NCBI RefSeq assembly: GCF_011068285.1
Contig: NZ_CP049616.1
Location: 2,956,501 to 3,020,500, forward strand
DNA: 64,000 bases
DNA from: Flagellimonas oceani
GTDB taxonomy: Bacteria; Bacteroidota; Bacteroidia; Flavobacteriales; Flavobacteriaceae
Reading direction: 5' to 3'
Position 1 is the first letter of the stretch; each line of letters begins with the position of its first letter. The notes beneath the pieces were generated by a model. The model saw nothing but the letters and a program-made list of their open reading frames with translations. It was not told the DNA's origin and ran no database searches. Shown piece after piece: positions 10,289-19,479 of the stretch. Made by a program: the position numbers and the translations under genes.

Positions 10289-11641
10289 ATGTCCCTTAAA
10301 TCAATTACCAAATCTCTTTTTACCTTACTGGCCATAATATTACTTTTCCCTTCGTGTTCGAAAGACGAATCAATATCAGAACCTCCAGACTCCGAGGTTG
10401 AAACGGAACAACCAGATAATCCCGATGACAATGGCGACGGTTCAGAAGACGACAACAATCCAGAAATCAGTGAAGGAGACAAAGGAACTGTAACATTATT
10501 TGATCTGGACCAAATCAGCGACAGCTTTATATTGGTCAACGATCTTGCTTCTTCCGTTTATCTTATGGATAAAAATGCAAATGTTGTATTCGAATGGGAC
10601 CTAGGAGATAGAATTACCGGAAATGATGCTGTACTACAAGATGATGGGACACTCCTTGCCACCATAAGATACGATGAAAGTGATGACATAGTGTTTGGAG
10701 GTTACGGCGGTCAAATTCAAATCCTGGACAAAGAAGGAACAGCTCTTTGGGATTTCGTCTATGCCACCAGTGAACATCGAATGCATCACGATATTGAAAG
10801 GATGCCCAATGGGAATATACTAGCTATTGCCTGGGAAAGAATCCCTCAAGAAACAGCCTTGGAAAATGGTTCCACCCATAATATGGACCTCTATTTGGAA
10901 TCGATCATTGAAATAGATCCTACTACCGATCAAATTGTTTGGGAGTGGCATTCCATAGATCACACCATACAAGATGTGGATGACACCAAATCCAATTATG
11001 GCTCAGTATCCGACAACCCACAGCTTATAGATATCAACTTTAATAGTAACGATACAGGCAATCTTATGCACATTAATGGCATTGATTATGATGCCGATAA
11101 CGACCTGATATACCTTAGTGTCAATTTTTACAGCGAAGTTTGGGTCATAGACCATAGTACATCCACCGCATCTGCTGCTGAACATTCGGGCGGAAATTTT
11201 GGACTGGGGGGTGATCTAGTCTATCGGTTTGGAAATCCAGCTGCCTACGGAGACCAAGAATCAGAACGTATTTTCTACAACAACCATCACCCAAACCTTT
11301 TCGAGCCCGGAAAATTCATGATTTTTTCCAATGGCGGAGAGTTGGGCCAGTCTACCGTTTATGAAATGGAACTGCCAGAAGCACTCGACCAACAAACAAT
11401 ACCCCAAAACGTAGCACCAAAAATTACATGGAGTTTCTCAAATCCTGGCCTATTTGCGGACAGGGTTTCAGGCGCCGTAAGACTCCCCAATGGAAATACG
11501 ATGATAACAGAAGGAGATTACGGCATTTGGGAAGTTACATCGAGTGGAAAAATAGTGTGGAAGTTTGCTGGAAGCGGTTTTTTTTGGAGGTCGTACCACT
11601 ATGCAAAAGATGCTCCAGGAGTGCTCGAACTTGACCTATAA
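10289..11641 (+). CDS. Arylsulfotransferase (ASST)-like lipoprotein
   Basis: The protein resembles the arylsulfotransferase family, whose characterised members move sulfate from one phenolic compound to another. The visible hallmark is a repeated WD-like beta-propeller with phrases such as GNDAVLQDDGTLLATIR, HHDIERMPNGNILAIAWE and RLPNGNTMITEGDYG. I chose the ATG at 10289 (450 aa) because it opens a clean lipoprotein signal peptide ending LLFPSC; an ATG at 10274 is also in frame. After the lipidated Cys comes an acidic, Pro/Asp/Gly-rich linker (about 25-60) that would hold the domain off the membrane. Whether it is enzymatically active or only structural is not decided by sequence. Confidence 0.82.
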   Translation: MSLKSITKSLFTLLAIILLFPSCSKDESISEPPDSEVETEQPDNPDDNGDGSEDDNNPEISEGDKGTVTLFDLDQISDSFILVNDLASSVYLMDKNANVVFEWDLGDRITGNDAVLQDDGTLLATIRYDESDDIVFGGYGGQIQILDKEGTALWDFVYATSEHRMHHDIERMPNGNILAIAWERIPQETALENGSTHNMDLYLESIIEIDPTTDQIVWEWHSIDHTIQDVDDTKSNYGSVSDNPQLIDINFNSNDTGNLMHINGIDYDADNDLIYLSVNFYSEVWVIDHSTSTASAAEHSGGNFGLGGDLVYRFGNPAAYGDQESERIFYNNHHPNLFEPGKFMIFSNGGELGQSTVYEMELPEALDQQTIPQNVAPKITWSFSNPGLFADRVSGAVRLPNGNTMITEGDYGIWEVTSSGKIVWKFAGSGFFWRSYHYAKDAPGVLELDL

Positions 11642-11735
11642 CTTTTATTTATTTTCGTTTTTTACAAAATAGGGACCCCAATAAAATGGGAATAAGGTTC
11701 TTTGTTGCATCTTTGCAAATCAATTGCAATACAAA

Positions 11736-12470
11736 ATGAGCAGTCAGATCTACGGCATTAGGGCAGTTATGGAGGCGATAAACGCCGGGCAACCCATCAA
11801 CAAAATATTCATTCAAAAAGGTATTAAGGGGGAACTAATCAAAGAGCTGGAATCTTCCGCGCGAAAAAACGGTATCGGCCTATCCTATGTTCCTGTTGAG
11901 AAACTGAACCGCCTTACCCGTAACAATAACCATCAAGGAGCCGTAGCGCAAATATCACCGGTGGAATTCCATCAGTTTGAAGAATTGGTAGAGCAAGTAC
12001 TCAACAAAGAAGAGACTCCCCTGTTCCTGATGCTGGATGGGGTATCGGACGTAAGAAACTTTGGAGCCATCATCCGAACTGCGGAATGTTGCGGCGTTCA
12101 CGGCATTATAATTCCAAAAAGCGGGGCCGCTCCCATAACGGACGATACCGTAAAAACCTCGGCCGGGGCTGCCTTTAACGTGCCCATCGCAAAGGTAGAC
12201 CATTTAAAAGATGCCATTTTTTACCTGCAATCCTCGGGAATTGTGATCACTGGTGCTACCGAAAAGGCAGATGATGAAATCTATGGAATAGATTTTAACC
12301 AACCCACCGCAATCATAATGGGCTCGGAAGAAAAAGGCATCTCCCCCTCTACCCTCAACATTATAGAACATCAGGCCAAATTGCCCCTTATTGGAAAAAT
12401 TGGTTCGTTGAACGTCTCGGTGGCCTGCGGTGTGTTCCTTTATGAAGTGGTCCGACAACGGAGAGGCTAA
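11736..12470 (+). CDS. rlmB: 23S rRNA 2'-O-methyltransferase of the TrmH/SpoU family (RlmB type)
   Basis: RlmB methylates the ribose of G2251 (E. coli numbering) in 23S rRNA using S-adenosylmethionine. The 244-aa protein has an N-terminal substrate-binding domain (SQIYGIRAVMEAI) and a C-terminal SPOUT trefoil-knot domain. The three family motifs are DVRNFGAIIRTAECCG, IIMGSEEKGIS and PLIGKIGSLNVSVACGV. The start is the ATG at 11736; a TTG 12 bp upstream only extends the frame. A partial -7 box CATCTTTG lies at 11708-11715. Its stop codon overlaps that of the convergent rhomboid gene. Confidence 0.92.
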   Translation: MSSQIYGIRAVMEAINAGQPINKIFIQKGIKGELIKELESSARKNGIGLSYVPVEKLNRLTRNNNHQGAVAQISPVEFHQFEELVEQVLNKEETPLFLMLDGVSDVRNFGAIIRTAECCGVHGIIIPKSGAAPITDDTVKTSAGAAFNVPIAKVDHLKDAIFYLQSSGIVITGATEKADDEIYGIDFNQPTAIIMGSEEKGISPSTLNIIEHQAKLPLIGKIGSLNVSVACGVFLYEVVRQRRG

Positions 12471-13189
12471 TCATCACTCGACTTTTTATAGTGATATTTG
12501 ATTTCAATTTTCTCTTCCGGCTCTTCGGGAGCACTTTCTATAAAATTGCCGTTGTCATCAAAATGTTGTAGGAAAGGATCATCCTCTTCCCTATAATCTT
12601 CTCGTTCCCAATCATACTTTCGAATTTCCGGAACTTGAATTTTAGTGACAAAAGCAAGTACCAGTCCCGTCATAAATCCCGCCAAATGGCCTTCCCACGA
12701 AATACCGTCCTTGACCGGAAATATGTACCAGATCATACTGCCATATATAAAAACCACGACCAAGGACAGAGCGACCAAACGATAATTCTTGGCCAAAATC
12801 CCCTTAAAAAATATAAAACTGGCCAATAAGTAGATAACACCACTTGCACCAATATGGTAAGACGGCCTGGCTATTGCCCATGTAAGAAGCCCGGAAATCA
12901 GGGTTCCTACCAACAAAACCCGAAGGGCCGCACTTTGATAAAAATAGAAAAGGAATGCCGTTAAAACTGCTAAAGGAATGGTATTGTTGTATAAATGTTC
13001 GATGGAACCATGGATAAACGGACTGAAGAACACTCCCAGCAGGCCCGATAGTCTGCGAGGATATACACCATACTCGTTCAAGTTGATGCCCAATTGCATC
13101 TCTACCCAGAACACGATCCAAATGGACAACACCGCCACTAAGGGCGCCACTATTACTGAATTAGAGAATTTAAACGAATCTGAACTCAT
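12467..13189 (-). CDS. Rhomboid family intramembrane serine protease
   Basis: Rhomboids cut substrate proteins inside the membrane using a Ser-His dyad. In this 240-aa protein the nucleophile is Ser116 in YHIGASG and the partner His168 is in SWEGHLAGF. His65 and Asn68 in IEHLYNN match the conserved oxyanion region. About six hydrophobic helices span residues 10-188. They are followed by a soluble acidic/basic tail of about 50 residues with no recognised domain. It is convergent with rlmB (4-bp overlap at the stops) and divergent from rarA. Substrate unknown. Confidence 0.93.
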   Translation of the reverse strand: MSSDSFKFSNSVIVAPLVAVLSIWIVFWVEMQLGINLNEYGVYPRRLSGLLGVFFSPFIHGSIEHLYNNTIPLAVLTAFLFYFYQSAALRVLLVGTLISGLLTWAIARPSYHIGASGVIYLLASFIFFKGILAKNYRLVALSLVVVFIYGSMIWYIFPVKDGISWEGHLAGFMTGLVLAFVTKIQVPEIRKYDWEREDYREEDDPFLQHFDDNGNFIESAPEEPEEKIEIKYHYKKSSDD

Positions 13190-13309
13190 ACGGTCACAAA
13201 ATCAAACATCCCGCCATAACATTAAATTTATACAAATTGTCAGGTGGCAGATAAAAATCCTTCCTCTTTTAAGAACAACGGACCATCAAATTTATTTTAT
13301 TTTTGATGT

Positions 13310-14587
13310 ATGAACGAACCTTTGGCAGAACGCATACGTCCGAAAACTTTAGAGGATTACATCAGTCAGCAACATTTGGTGGGAAAGCAGGGCGCTTTGA
13401 CCAACCAAATCAAAAGTGGCATAATCCCCTCATTGATTTTTTGGGGCCCTCCCGGAACAGGAAAAACCACCTTGGCCAACATTATTGCGACGGAAAGCCA
13501 AAGGCCATTTTACACCTTGAGCGCCATTAGCAGTGGTGTAAAAGATGTGCGTGAAGTAATTGACAAGGCCAAACAGAGCGGTGGCCTGTTCACATCCAAA
13601 AACCCCATTCTTTTTATTGACGAGATCCACCGGTTTAGCAAATCACAACAGGATTCGTTGCTGGCTGCGGTGGAAAAAGGTTGGGTGACACTTGTTGGAG
13701 CCACTACCGAAAACCCAAGTTTTGAGGTAATTCCGGCACTCTTGTCGCGCTGCCAAGTCTACACATTGAATTCTTTTGGAAAGGATGACCTCGTAGCACT
13801 TTTGGAGCGTGCCATTGAGACCGACACCTTGCTCTCCAAAAAGGACATCGAACTAAAAGAAACCGATGCCCTGCTCCGATTATCGGGAGGAGATGGCCGA
13901 AAATTGCTCAATATCTTTGAGCTTATCGTTAATTCGGAGCCAAATGGAAAAATTGTCATAACCAATGATTTGGTACTCAACAAGGTCCAAAGCAACACGG
14001 TTCGGTATGACAAAACCGGGGAACAACATTACGATATTGTTTCCGCCTTTATTAAAAGTGTACGTGGAAGCGACCCCAATGCAGCTGTTTACTGGTTGGC
14101 GCGGATGATAGAGGGCGGCGAGGACGTAAAGTTCATTGCCCGTAGAATGATCATATTGGCATCCGAAGATATTGGAAACGCCAACCCTACGGCGCTGGTA
14201 ATGGCCAATACCACTTTTCAATCGGTTACCACCATCGGGTATCCCGAAGCAAGGATTATTTTGAGCCAGTGCGCCACTTATTTGGCGAGCTCCCCAAAAA
14301 GCAATGCCAGCTACATGGCCATTAACGAAGCACAGCAAAAGGTCCGTCAAACAGGGGATTTATCCGTGCCGATTCCATTGCGAAACGCACCCACTAAATT
14401 AATGAAGGACTTGGGCTATGGCAAGGGATATGCATACGCTCACGACCATGAGAACAATTTTGTGGATTTTGAGTTTCTTCCAGAAGAGATTTCGGGTACA
14501 ACTTTCTATAAGCCCGGGAACAACCCGAGAGAAAATTCCATGAAGGATTTTCTAAAGAAAAGGTGGAAGAACAAGTACAATTTCTAG
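13310..14587 (+). CDS. rarA: Replication-associated recombination protein A (AAA+ ATPase)
   Basis: RarA/MgsA is a clamp-loader-like AAA+ ATPase that acts at stalled replication forks. The 425-aa protein starts MNEPLAERIRPKTLEDY. It has Walker A GPPGTGKTT near residue 46, Walker B FIDEIHRFSKSQQD near 103 and sensor VGATTENPSFE, then the family's tetramerisation domain. The start fits the usual family N-terminus, yet a perfect -7 element TATTTTTG (13298-13305) ends only 4 nt upstream, implying a leaderless or nearly leaderless message. Its stop codon shares the palindrome CTAG with the convergent gene. Confidence 0.95.
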   Translation: MNEPLAERIRPKTLEDYISQQHLVGKQGALTNQIKSGIIPSLIFWGPPGTGKTTLANIIATESQRPFYTLSAISSGVKDVREVIDKAKQSGGLFTSKNPILFIDEIHRFSKSQQDSLLAAVEKGWVTLVGATTENPSFEVIPALLSRCQVYTLNSFGKDDLVALLERAIETDTLLSKKDIELKETDALLRLSGGDGRKLLNIFELIVNSEPNGKIVITNDLVLNKVQSNTVRYDKTGEQHYDIVSAFIKSVRGSDPNAAVYWLARMIEGGEDVKFIARRMIILASEDIGNANPTALVMANTTFQSVTTIGYPEARIILSQCATYLASSPKSNASYMAINEAQQKVRQTGDLSVPIPLRNAPTKLMKDLGYGKGYAYAHDHENNFVDFEFLPEEISGTTFYKPGNNPRENSMKDFLKKRWKNKYNF

Positions 14588-15423
14588 AATTTGATATTGA
14601 GCTCTTTCTGTACCTTTTCTCCGTTTTCGGAATACTCCAACAGCCACTTGCCATCTTTTTGAAAGACCACCGCATTGTTACCATTAAAATCGGTCATGAA
14701 CACATTGTCCATAGAGGTTTCCTGTAACTTTAAAACAACCTTTGGGGCACTGTCCACGAGTTGATAACCTGAATCGGTAGGCTGGGCGTACAAAACCTCA
14801 TCTGGCAACTCGGACGATTGCTTTTCGGCGGCTCTTACAATGGATGATGGTTTCGGTTCCACCGATTTGTACACTTGTTCTTCGGTGGTCGCCTTTTGCT
14901 CCAAAATATGTTCTTTTGGTTCCTCTTGAACCGATTTTACATCGTCCTTAAAATTGAGGGTGACGGTTGTTGGTTCCCTTTGTGCTTTTTCTTGGGGCTC
15001 ATAGCTATAGTCCATTCCCGCGAAGGAAATAAATGCCTTTTGAATGGCATCCCTGTAAGCCTTATTGTATTCCTTGATTTTACTAACGCCCTCGACCGAC
15101 CTGAACACTTCAACATTGTTGCAATCCTTAAGTACGATGGTGACTTTTGTGGTAAACATATTGGAACCATCCTCTAAATTGGCCAAAAGCCCCAAACATC
15201 TGTCACCTGCCAACTCCATGGGAAGCTCATCATCATAAAGGGCATTGAACCCGTTCTCTTCAAAAAAATATTTGACCAAAGTGCTGGTCTGGTACTCGTT
15301 GACCGATTTAAAAGCTTCAAACTTCTTGGGCACAATAATGTATTTGTAGCTGTTCAACTGTGCGTTCGCAGCATTGCCAATCACTATTGCAAATAACAAT
15401 ATGTATAGTACTTTCGATTTCAT
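14584..15423 (-). CDS. Unknown secreted protein, last gene of the radC operon
   Basis: The family is not recognised. The 279-aa protein has a Sec signal peptide ending GNAANAQ (about residue 22). An N-terminal domain (about 25-140) contains YKYIIVPKKFEAFKSVNEYQ and a fold that looks like those of periplasmic assembly proteins. A charged low-complexity linker (about 143-205) and a C-terminal beta-rich domain ending LLEYSENGEKVQKELNIKF complete it. It sits 13 bp after the DUF5723-like gene, so it is probably co-transcribed with the outer-membrane genes of this operon. Its stop overlaps that of rarA. Confidence 0.75.
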   Translation of the reverse strand: MKSKVLYILLFAIVIGNAANAQLNSYKYIIVPKKFEAFKSVNEYQTSTLVKYFFEENGFNALYDDELPMELAGDRCLGLLANLEDGSNMFTTKVTIVLKDCNNVEVFRSVEGVSKIKEYNKAYRDAIQKAFISFAGMDYSYEPQEKAQREPTTVTLNFKDDVKSVQEEPKEHILEQKATTEEQVYKSVEPKPSSIVRAAEKQSSELPDEVLYAQPTDSGYQLVDSAPKVVLKLQETSMDNVFMTDFNGNNAVVFQKDGKWLLEYSENGEKVQKELNIKF

Positions 15424-15436
15424 ATAATATCAATAC

Positions 15437-16900
15437 TCAATTATTGTTCCAAGATATGATATTAAATCCGAACTGTAAAGAAGCGTAGTGACTGTCGGCA
15501 ATATTGGAGTAGCTCAGAAGGTTGTCCGCCAGTACATAAAAATTAACCGGTCCCATCTGAAAATTTGCGCCCAACCCGATATTTGTAAAGGAATATTTAT
15601 CTACGGTATACGTACCTTTTAATGAGAGTACACGGCCAAACCGCCTTTGGTAAAAACCGGTCAAAGCAGCTTGGACTCCCTTTGGTCTTTTTATCATAAA
15701 TAGTTGTCCGCCGACACTGTTCCTGTAATGATCTGAGGTACTTGCCCTACCCCTGCCATTTACAGCGCATCCACAATTATCGAAAATCCGGCCATTGCCG
15801 CCCTGTCCAAAATCGTACCTAGCGGAACCATAAACCTTTACCGGCCTCCACGAGATATAGCTGGACTGGTTTTCGCCATGGGGCAATGCTGCATCGATTT
15901 CATCTATGAGCTCTTGCCACTGGTCGTTATCCACATTGTTGATATCCTCCGGAAGAAAAACAGAAATTCCATCCGTTACCGTACTCCCAGCGAAAGTGTA
16001 GTTCCAAACATCTTTGGAATTATTAATAAAGCCAAGATCTAAAATACTTCCCGTTATCGTGGTCTGGGGATTCAAATTATAGCTAAAACCTAGATCAACA
16101 CCAAAACCAAGGTTTCCGCCCAAGAGCGTTCTTTCCGTAAACAGGCTTTTCACATCTTTTTTCGTGGTTCCCGTATCCTCGTCGATGATATCGTAAAACC
16201 CTTTTACACCTGCAGTTTGAAGCTGCATATCGGCATTGATGGCACTTTCGTAAACATTGCTCTGTCCATCCCGCGTAACAAACGATCCTGAATTTTTTAT
16301 GGACTGAAACTGGAAAATACTGGAATATATTTTCGCCCTTCCTCCAATGGTGAGGTTCTCATCAACTTTCTTGTTAATGCCAAAATGAAGCACATTGACC
16401 ACTTCGCCCCTAAGGTTTAGGTCCCCTAGATCAAAGCTCCTTCCCAAATTTGCCCCACCGTTACCTTCAAAAGCCAAAATGGCCAAATCCTTGGGCCAAT
16501 AGGAAATAATGTCCATTTCGCCGTACATTCCAAAAGTATAGTAATTTTCCGGTCGGTTTTTACCCCTGAACCCTACGGTAAATGCCTCTATCTGGTTGGT
16601 TGTGCCAAAATCATCCCTATCGGTCATAACAGACAACAACCGCTCTTGGACCTTGGTGGTAAAATCCACCCCATCGTCAGCAAAAAGATCGTTCACGGTA
16701 ACACCGCTGGTTCCAGCTTGTACGGAAAGGCCGGACAAAACAGGAATACCTGCATGCCATTTCTGCGAGGTCTTCACGCCAGGGTTCACCATCAGGGACT
16801 GGGGAATTTCGTAAAAATCGTATAATATCTCCTTGTTCTGGGCCAACCCGGTTGCGCTTAAAAACAGGGCCATTAGTATGAGTCTTGGGGCTATCCTCAT
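15437..16900 (-). CDS. DUF5723-like outer-membrane beta-barrel protein
   Basis: The 487-aa protein has a signal peptide (to about residue 20, ATGLAQ). It then shows a pattern of alternating hydrophobic strands, GFGVDLGFSYNLNPQTTITG-like segments and a terminal aromatic LQFGFNIISWNNN typical of outer-membrane barrels. I believe it falls in the DUF5723 family of Bacteroidota; function unknown. Its ATG overlaps the stop of the upstream lipoprotein gene by four bases (ATGA), which suggests coupled translation and a shared role at the outer membrane. Confidence 0.78.
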   Translation of the reverse strand: MRIAPRLILMALFLSATGLAQNKEILYDFYEIPQSLMVNPGVKTSQKWHAGIPVLSGLSVQAGTSGVTVNDLFADDGVDFTTKVQERLLSVMTDRDDFGTTNQIEAFTVGFRGKNRPENYYTFGMYGEMDIISYWPKDLAILAFEGNGGANLGRSFDLGDLNLRGEVVNVLHFGINKKVDENLTIGGRAKIYSSIFQFQSIKNSGSFVTRDGQSNVYESAINADMQLQTAGVKGFYDIIDEDTGTTKKDVKSLFTERTLLGGNLGFGVDLGFSYNLNPQTTITGSILDLGFINNSKDVWNYTFAGSTVTDGISVFLPEDINNVDNDQWQELIDEIDAALPHGENQSSYISWRPVKVYGSARYDFGQGGNGRIFDNCGCAVNGRGRASTSDHYRNSVGGQLFMIKRPKGVQAALTGFYQRRFGRVLSLKGTYTVDKYSFTNIGLGANFQMGPVNFYVLADNLLSYSNIADSHYASLQFGFNIISWNNN

Positions 16901-17445
16901 TGTAGTCGAAATAAAAATTCTGCCCCCGAACGCAGGATTAAACTTGGATTTTCAGCAGGAGATATACTCGTATTGTCGCTCAAATTAACGGCCGACACTC
17001 GAAGACCGGTGGTATTTGCAAGAATATCGATAGGTTTGCCACTTGGTCCATAAAACACTTCCCTGATCAAGGTTTCGGAAGGGTCCGCCTCGATATCAAA
17101 CCTCTCTATATCCAAAACCCTTCCATCTTCATCCAAAAATTCAACAACAATGCGTAAATCCTTGCTTGTCGTATTATCCAGTTCGTAAGTAATGGTTCCC
17201 TCTATAAGGCGTTCGGCAACATATTGCTCGTTAAAGGCTTCAAAAGTGAATTCTTCAGAATAAAAAGAACCTGTTGCAACCGAGTTTATGGTCTCTTCAT
17301 CGGATTCCAAATAAAAAATTCCCGAGGCCAAGGTCGGGGTCACGCTTAAATCATCTATCTGATCAAAATCCTGCTCCTCCATACATGATACGGAGCAAAA
17401 CAATAATCCTGTGATCCAGAGAACGGAGTACAGTAATCTTTTCAT
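16897..17445 (-). CDS. Unknown lipoprotein coupled to the DUF5723-like gene
   Basis: This is a 182-aa lipoprotein with signal peptide MKRLLYSVLWITGLLFCSVSC; the lipidated Cys is the last residue of that string. I chose the ATG at 17445 because it opens this signal directly; a GTG at 17463 and an ATG at 17457 also exist upstream. The mature part is acidic and beta-rich (FYLESDEETINSVATGSF, TITYELDNTTSKDLRIVVEF). No family recognised. The 4-bp ATGA overlap with the next gene suggests the two products work together. Confidence 0.75.
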   Translation of the reverse strand: MKRLLYSVLWITGLLFCSVSCMEEQDFDQIDDLSVTPTLASGIFYLESDEETINSVATGSFYSEEFTFEAFNEQYVAERLIEGTITYELDNTTSKDLRIVVEFLDEDGRVLDIERFDIEADPSETLIREVFYGPSGKPIDILANTTGLRVSAVNLSDNTSISPAENPSLILRSGAEFLFRLQ

Positions 17446-17498
17446 TGCCAAAAACATTTCCACGTGCCAAAAAGGGGTTTACCACTTGTAATATAACT

Positions 17499-18188
17499 CT
17501 ATAAAATGTTTTTTATTTCAATAAGGTCGTCGATCATGGTACATTCCCCATGTTGGGTTTCCCTATGGAAATTGTAATGGAGCACCTGCATTCCCATGGA
17601 CTTTGCCCCTAAAATATCCGCTTCAAGGTTATCGCCCACCATCAGCGAGTTTTGGGGCTTTACCTGTGCCATGTCCAATGCCATTTGAAAAATGTACGGA
17701 TCAGGTTTTTTGACCCCTGCCATTTCGGAGTCGATCACTTTTTGAAAATAATGATGGATTCCGCTTCCCTTAAGCTTCTTTGTCTGTACTTCCTGAAATC
17801 CATTGGTGATGATGTGCAACCTATATTTAGGAAAAAGATAATCCAAAGCCTCCAAGGTGTTTGGCAATAAGTGGTTGAAAGATGATAGATGGGCAATGTA
17901 CTCGTGGGCCAATATGTCGATGATTTCATCGGACACGTGCTCGCCAAGTTGATCAAATGTCCTCTTTAAACGTTGGTACCTTAGTTCGGATTTTCCAATT
18001 CCGTTTTGCCGGTACAATGCCCACATTTGCATATTGATGGGGGCATAAACCTCTAAAAAATCGTCCAAATCCACGTTGACCTTGTTTTCAACCAAAATTT
18101 TGGCGAAGGTCAATGCCGAGTTCTTTTCAAAATCCCATAAGGTATGGTCCAAATCAAAAAAAACGTCGGTTACTTTATGATCAAACAT
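17499..18188 (-). CDS. HAD-family noncanonical pyrimidine nucleotidase (YjjG type)
   Basis: YjjG-type enzymes dephosphorylate nucleoside monophosphates and help clear non-canonical pyrimidine nucleotides. The 229-aa protein has the HAD motifs FFDLDHTLWDF (nucleophile Asp near residue 12), ITNGFQEVQ, KKPDPYIF and VGDNLEADILGAKSMGM. The helical cap lies between the first two. It overlaps the end of the upstream deacetylase gene by 8 bp, consistent with an operon. Confidence 0.88.
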   Translation of the reverse strand: MFDHKVTDVFFDLDHTLWDFEKNSALTFAKILVENKVNVDLDDFLEVYAPINMQMWALYRQNGIGKSELRYQRLKRTFDQLGEHVSDEIIDILAHEYIAHLSSFNHLLPNTLEALDYLFPKYRLHIITNGFQEVQTKKLKGSGIHHYFQKVIDSEMAGVKKPDPYIFQMALDMAQVKPQNSLMVGDNLEADILGAKSMGMQVLHYNFHRETQHGECTMIDDLIEIKNIL

Positions 18189-19476
18189 AGTATCTTTTTA
18201 AAAGGGATTGATAAAGTTCCATCCAATCCAATTGTTGCTTTCCTCCCAAAAGCTCGTTGGAGAATACAAGAACAAAGTCGCCCTTCACTTGATTTACCAA
18301 ACGGTATACCCGGTCCATCTTCTCAAAAACCTCTTCTTTGCTCTTATACTTGATCAATGCGTAATCGTGCATGGCAAATGGATGTATTTTAATGGGTTGC
18401 CTTACCTCGGTATTGATATCATAAAAATAAAACGGCGTACAGGTACCCGCCCTAAAACCGATTTCGTGGGTGTAGCCCATGGAAAAATCGTCCGTAAACT
18501 CGGTCTCCACCAAATTTCTGTAGGTAGCGGGAACATTGACTTTATTGTAACGGAGCCGTGCATAGCTAATGGGTCTATTGATCAAATTGCCCAATTGTTT
18601 TTTTTCTTCACGGAGCACATTTTTATCGTAGGATGAGATATACGAGGTGCTCAGGGACACATCGCTATAATCGGCCACGGATTTTATTAGATAACGAAAC
18701 TTATTATTATTGGTAGATACATTTTTATCGTGCGCCGAATGCTTGGCAAACTGAAAAAAGAACATGGTTTTAATGGGAAACTTTTTATGAATCTCCACCA
18801 ACTCGAAAAAATTATCATAAGGATCTTTTTTGAGCCTCATCATCACCGAAAAGCGATCTAAAACATCCCGAAACCTAAAATTGCCCAGATCCAGCAAAAG
18901 GCCCCCAATGCTTCTTGCCAAACCTCTCATGGCATACGCATGGGACGTTGTAACATTTATGATCGAGGTAAAACGGTAATCCTTTTCCTTGGTATCCAAA
19001 TCGGGGAACCTTTCCCTTAAGGCCTCCAACAGCTTGTAGGCCCAAAGGTCCACCACGGGAAGTTCCAAAAAATCATTCTGATAAGCTATGCTTTCCTTAA
19101 CGGGGAACCTGCCCACACTATCTTTTACATGGGGCAAATACTCCTCGTACCTGCTCAAAAGAAAAAAACTGGCAGAAAAAATATCAAAGGGAACCGTACT
19201 TTTATCTCCTGCCGAAAAAAAACAGGGCAAGCCGTCCCAATCGGATACCTTTACCTCCAAATCGTTGATGCCCTGCTCGAACAAGAGGTCGTTGCTCCGA
19301 ATAAAGAATTCGTTCTGCAACGGTTGTTTGGAATAGGTCATTTTAGGTCCGTTATGCTTGATGAACTCTTCGACCTTTGTGGTAAAACCCATTTCTACCC
19401 CCAGGATTTTTTCAAAAATCTGCTTGGCGGTATAGTTCAATCTATTGGTTACCTTATGGGTAAAAATCAATAACAT
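18181..19476 (-). CDS. Polysaccharide deacetylase-like protein
   Basis: The 431-aa protein matches the flavobacterial group annotated as polysaccharide deacetylase family, with an N-terminal domain of unknown function (about 1-180) and a C-terminal NodB-like region. Visible segments are SLSTSYISSY and MGYTHEIGFRAGTCTPFYFYD, which resemble late catalytic motifs of the fold. I do not see a clean N-terminal TFDD motif, so activity is uncertain. No signal peptide is present, implying a cytoplasmic location. It lies 3 bp after radC and overlaps yjjG by 8 bp. Confidence 0.72.
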   Translation of the reverse strand: MLLIFTHKVTNRLNYTAKQIFEKILGVEMGFTTKVEEFIKHNGPKMTYSKQPLQNEFFIRSNDLLFEQGINDLEVKVSDWDGLPCFFSAGDKSTVPFDIFSASFFLLSRYEEYLPHVKDSVGRFPVKESIAYQNDFLELPVVDLWAYKLLEALRERFPDLDTKEKDYRFTSIINVTTSHAYAMRGLARSIGGLLLDLGNFRFRDVLDRFSVMMRLKKDPYDNFFELVEIHKKFPIKTMFFFQFAKHSAHDKNVSTNNNKFRYLIKSVADYSDVSLSTSYISSYDKNVLREEKKQLGNLINRPISYARLRYNKVNVPATYRNLVETEFTDDFSMGYTHEIGFRAGTCTPFYFYDINTEVRQPIKIHPFAMHDYALIKYKSKEEVFEKMDRVYRLVNQVKGDFVLVFSNELLGGKQQLDWMELYQSLLKRYYV

Positions 19477-19479
19477 GGG

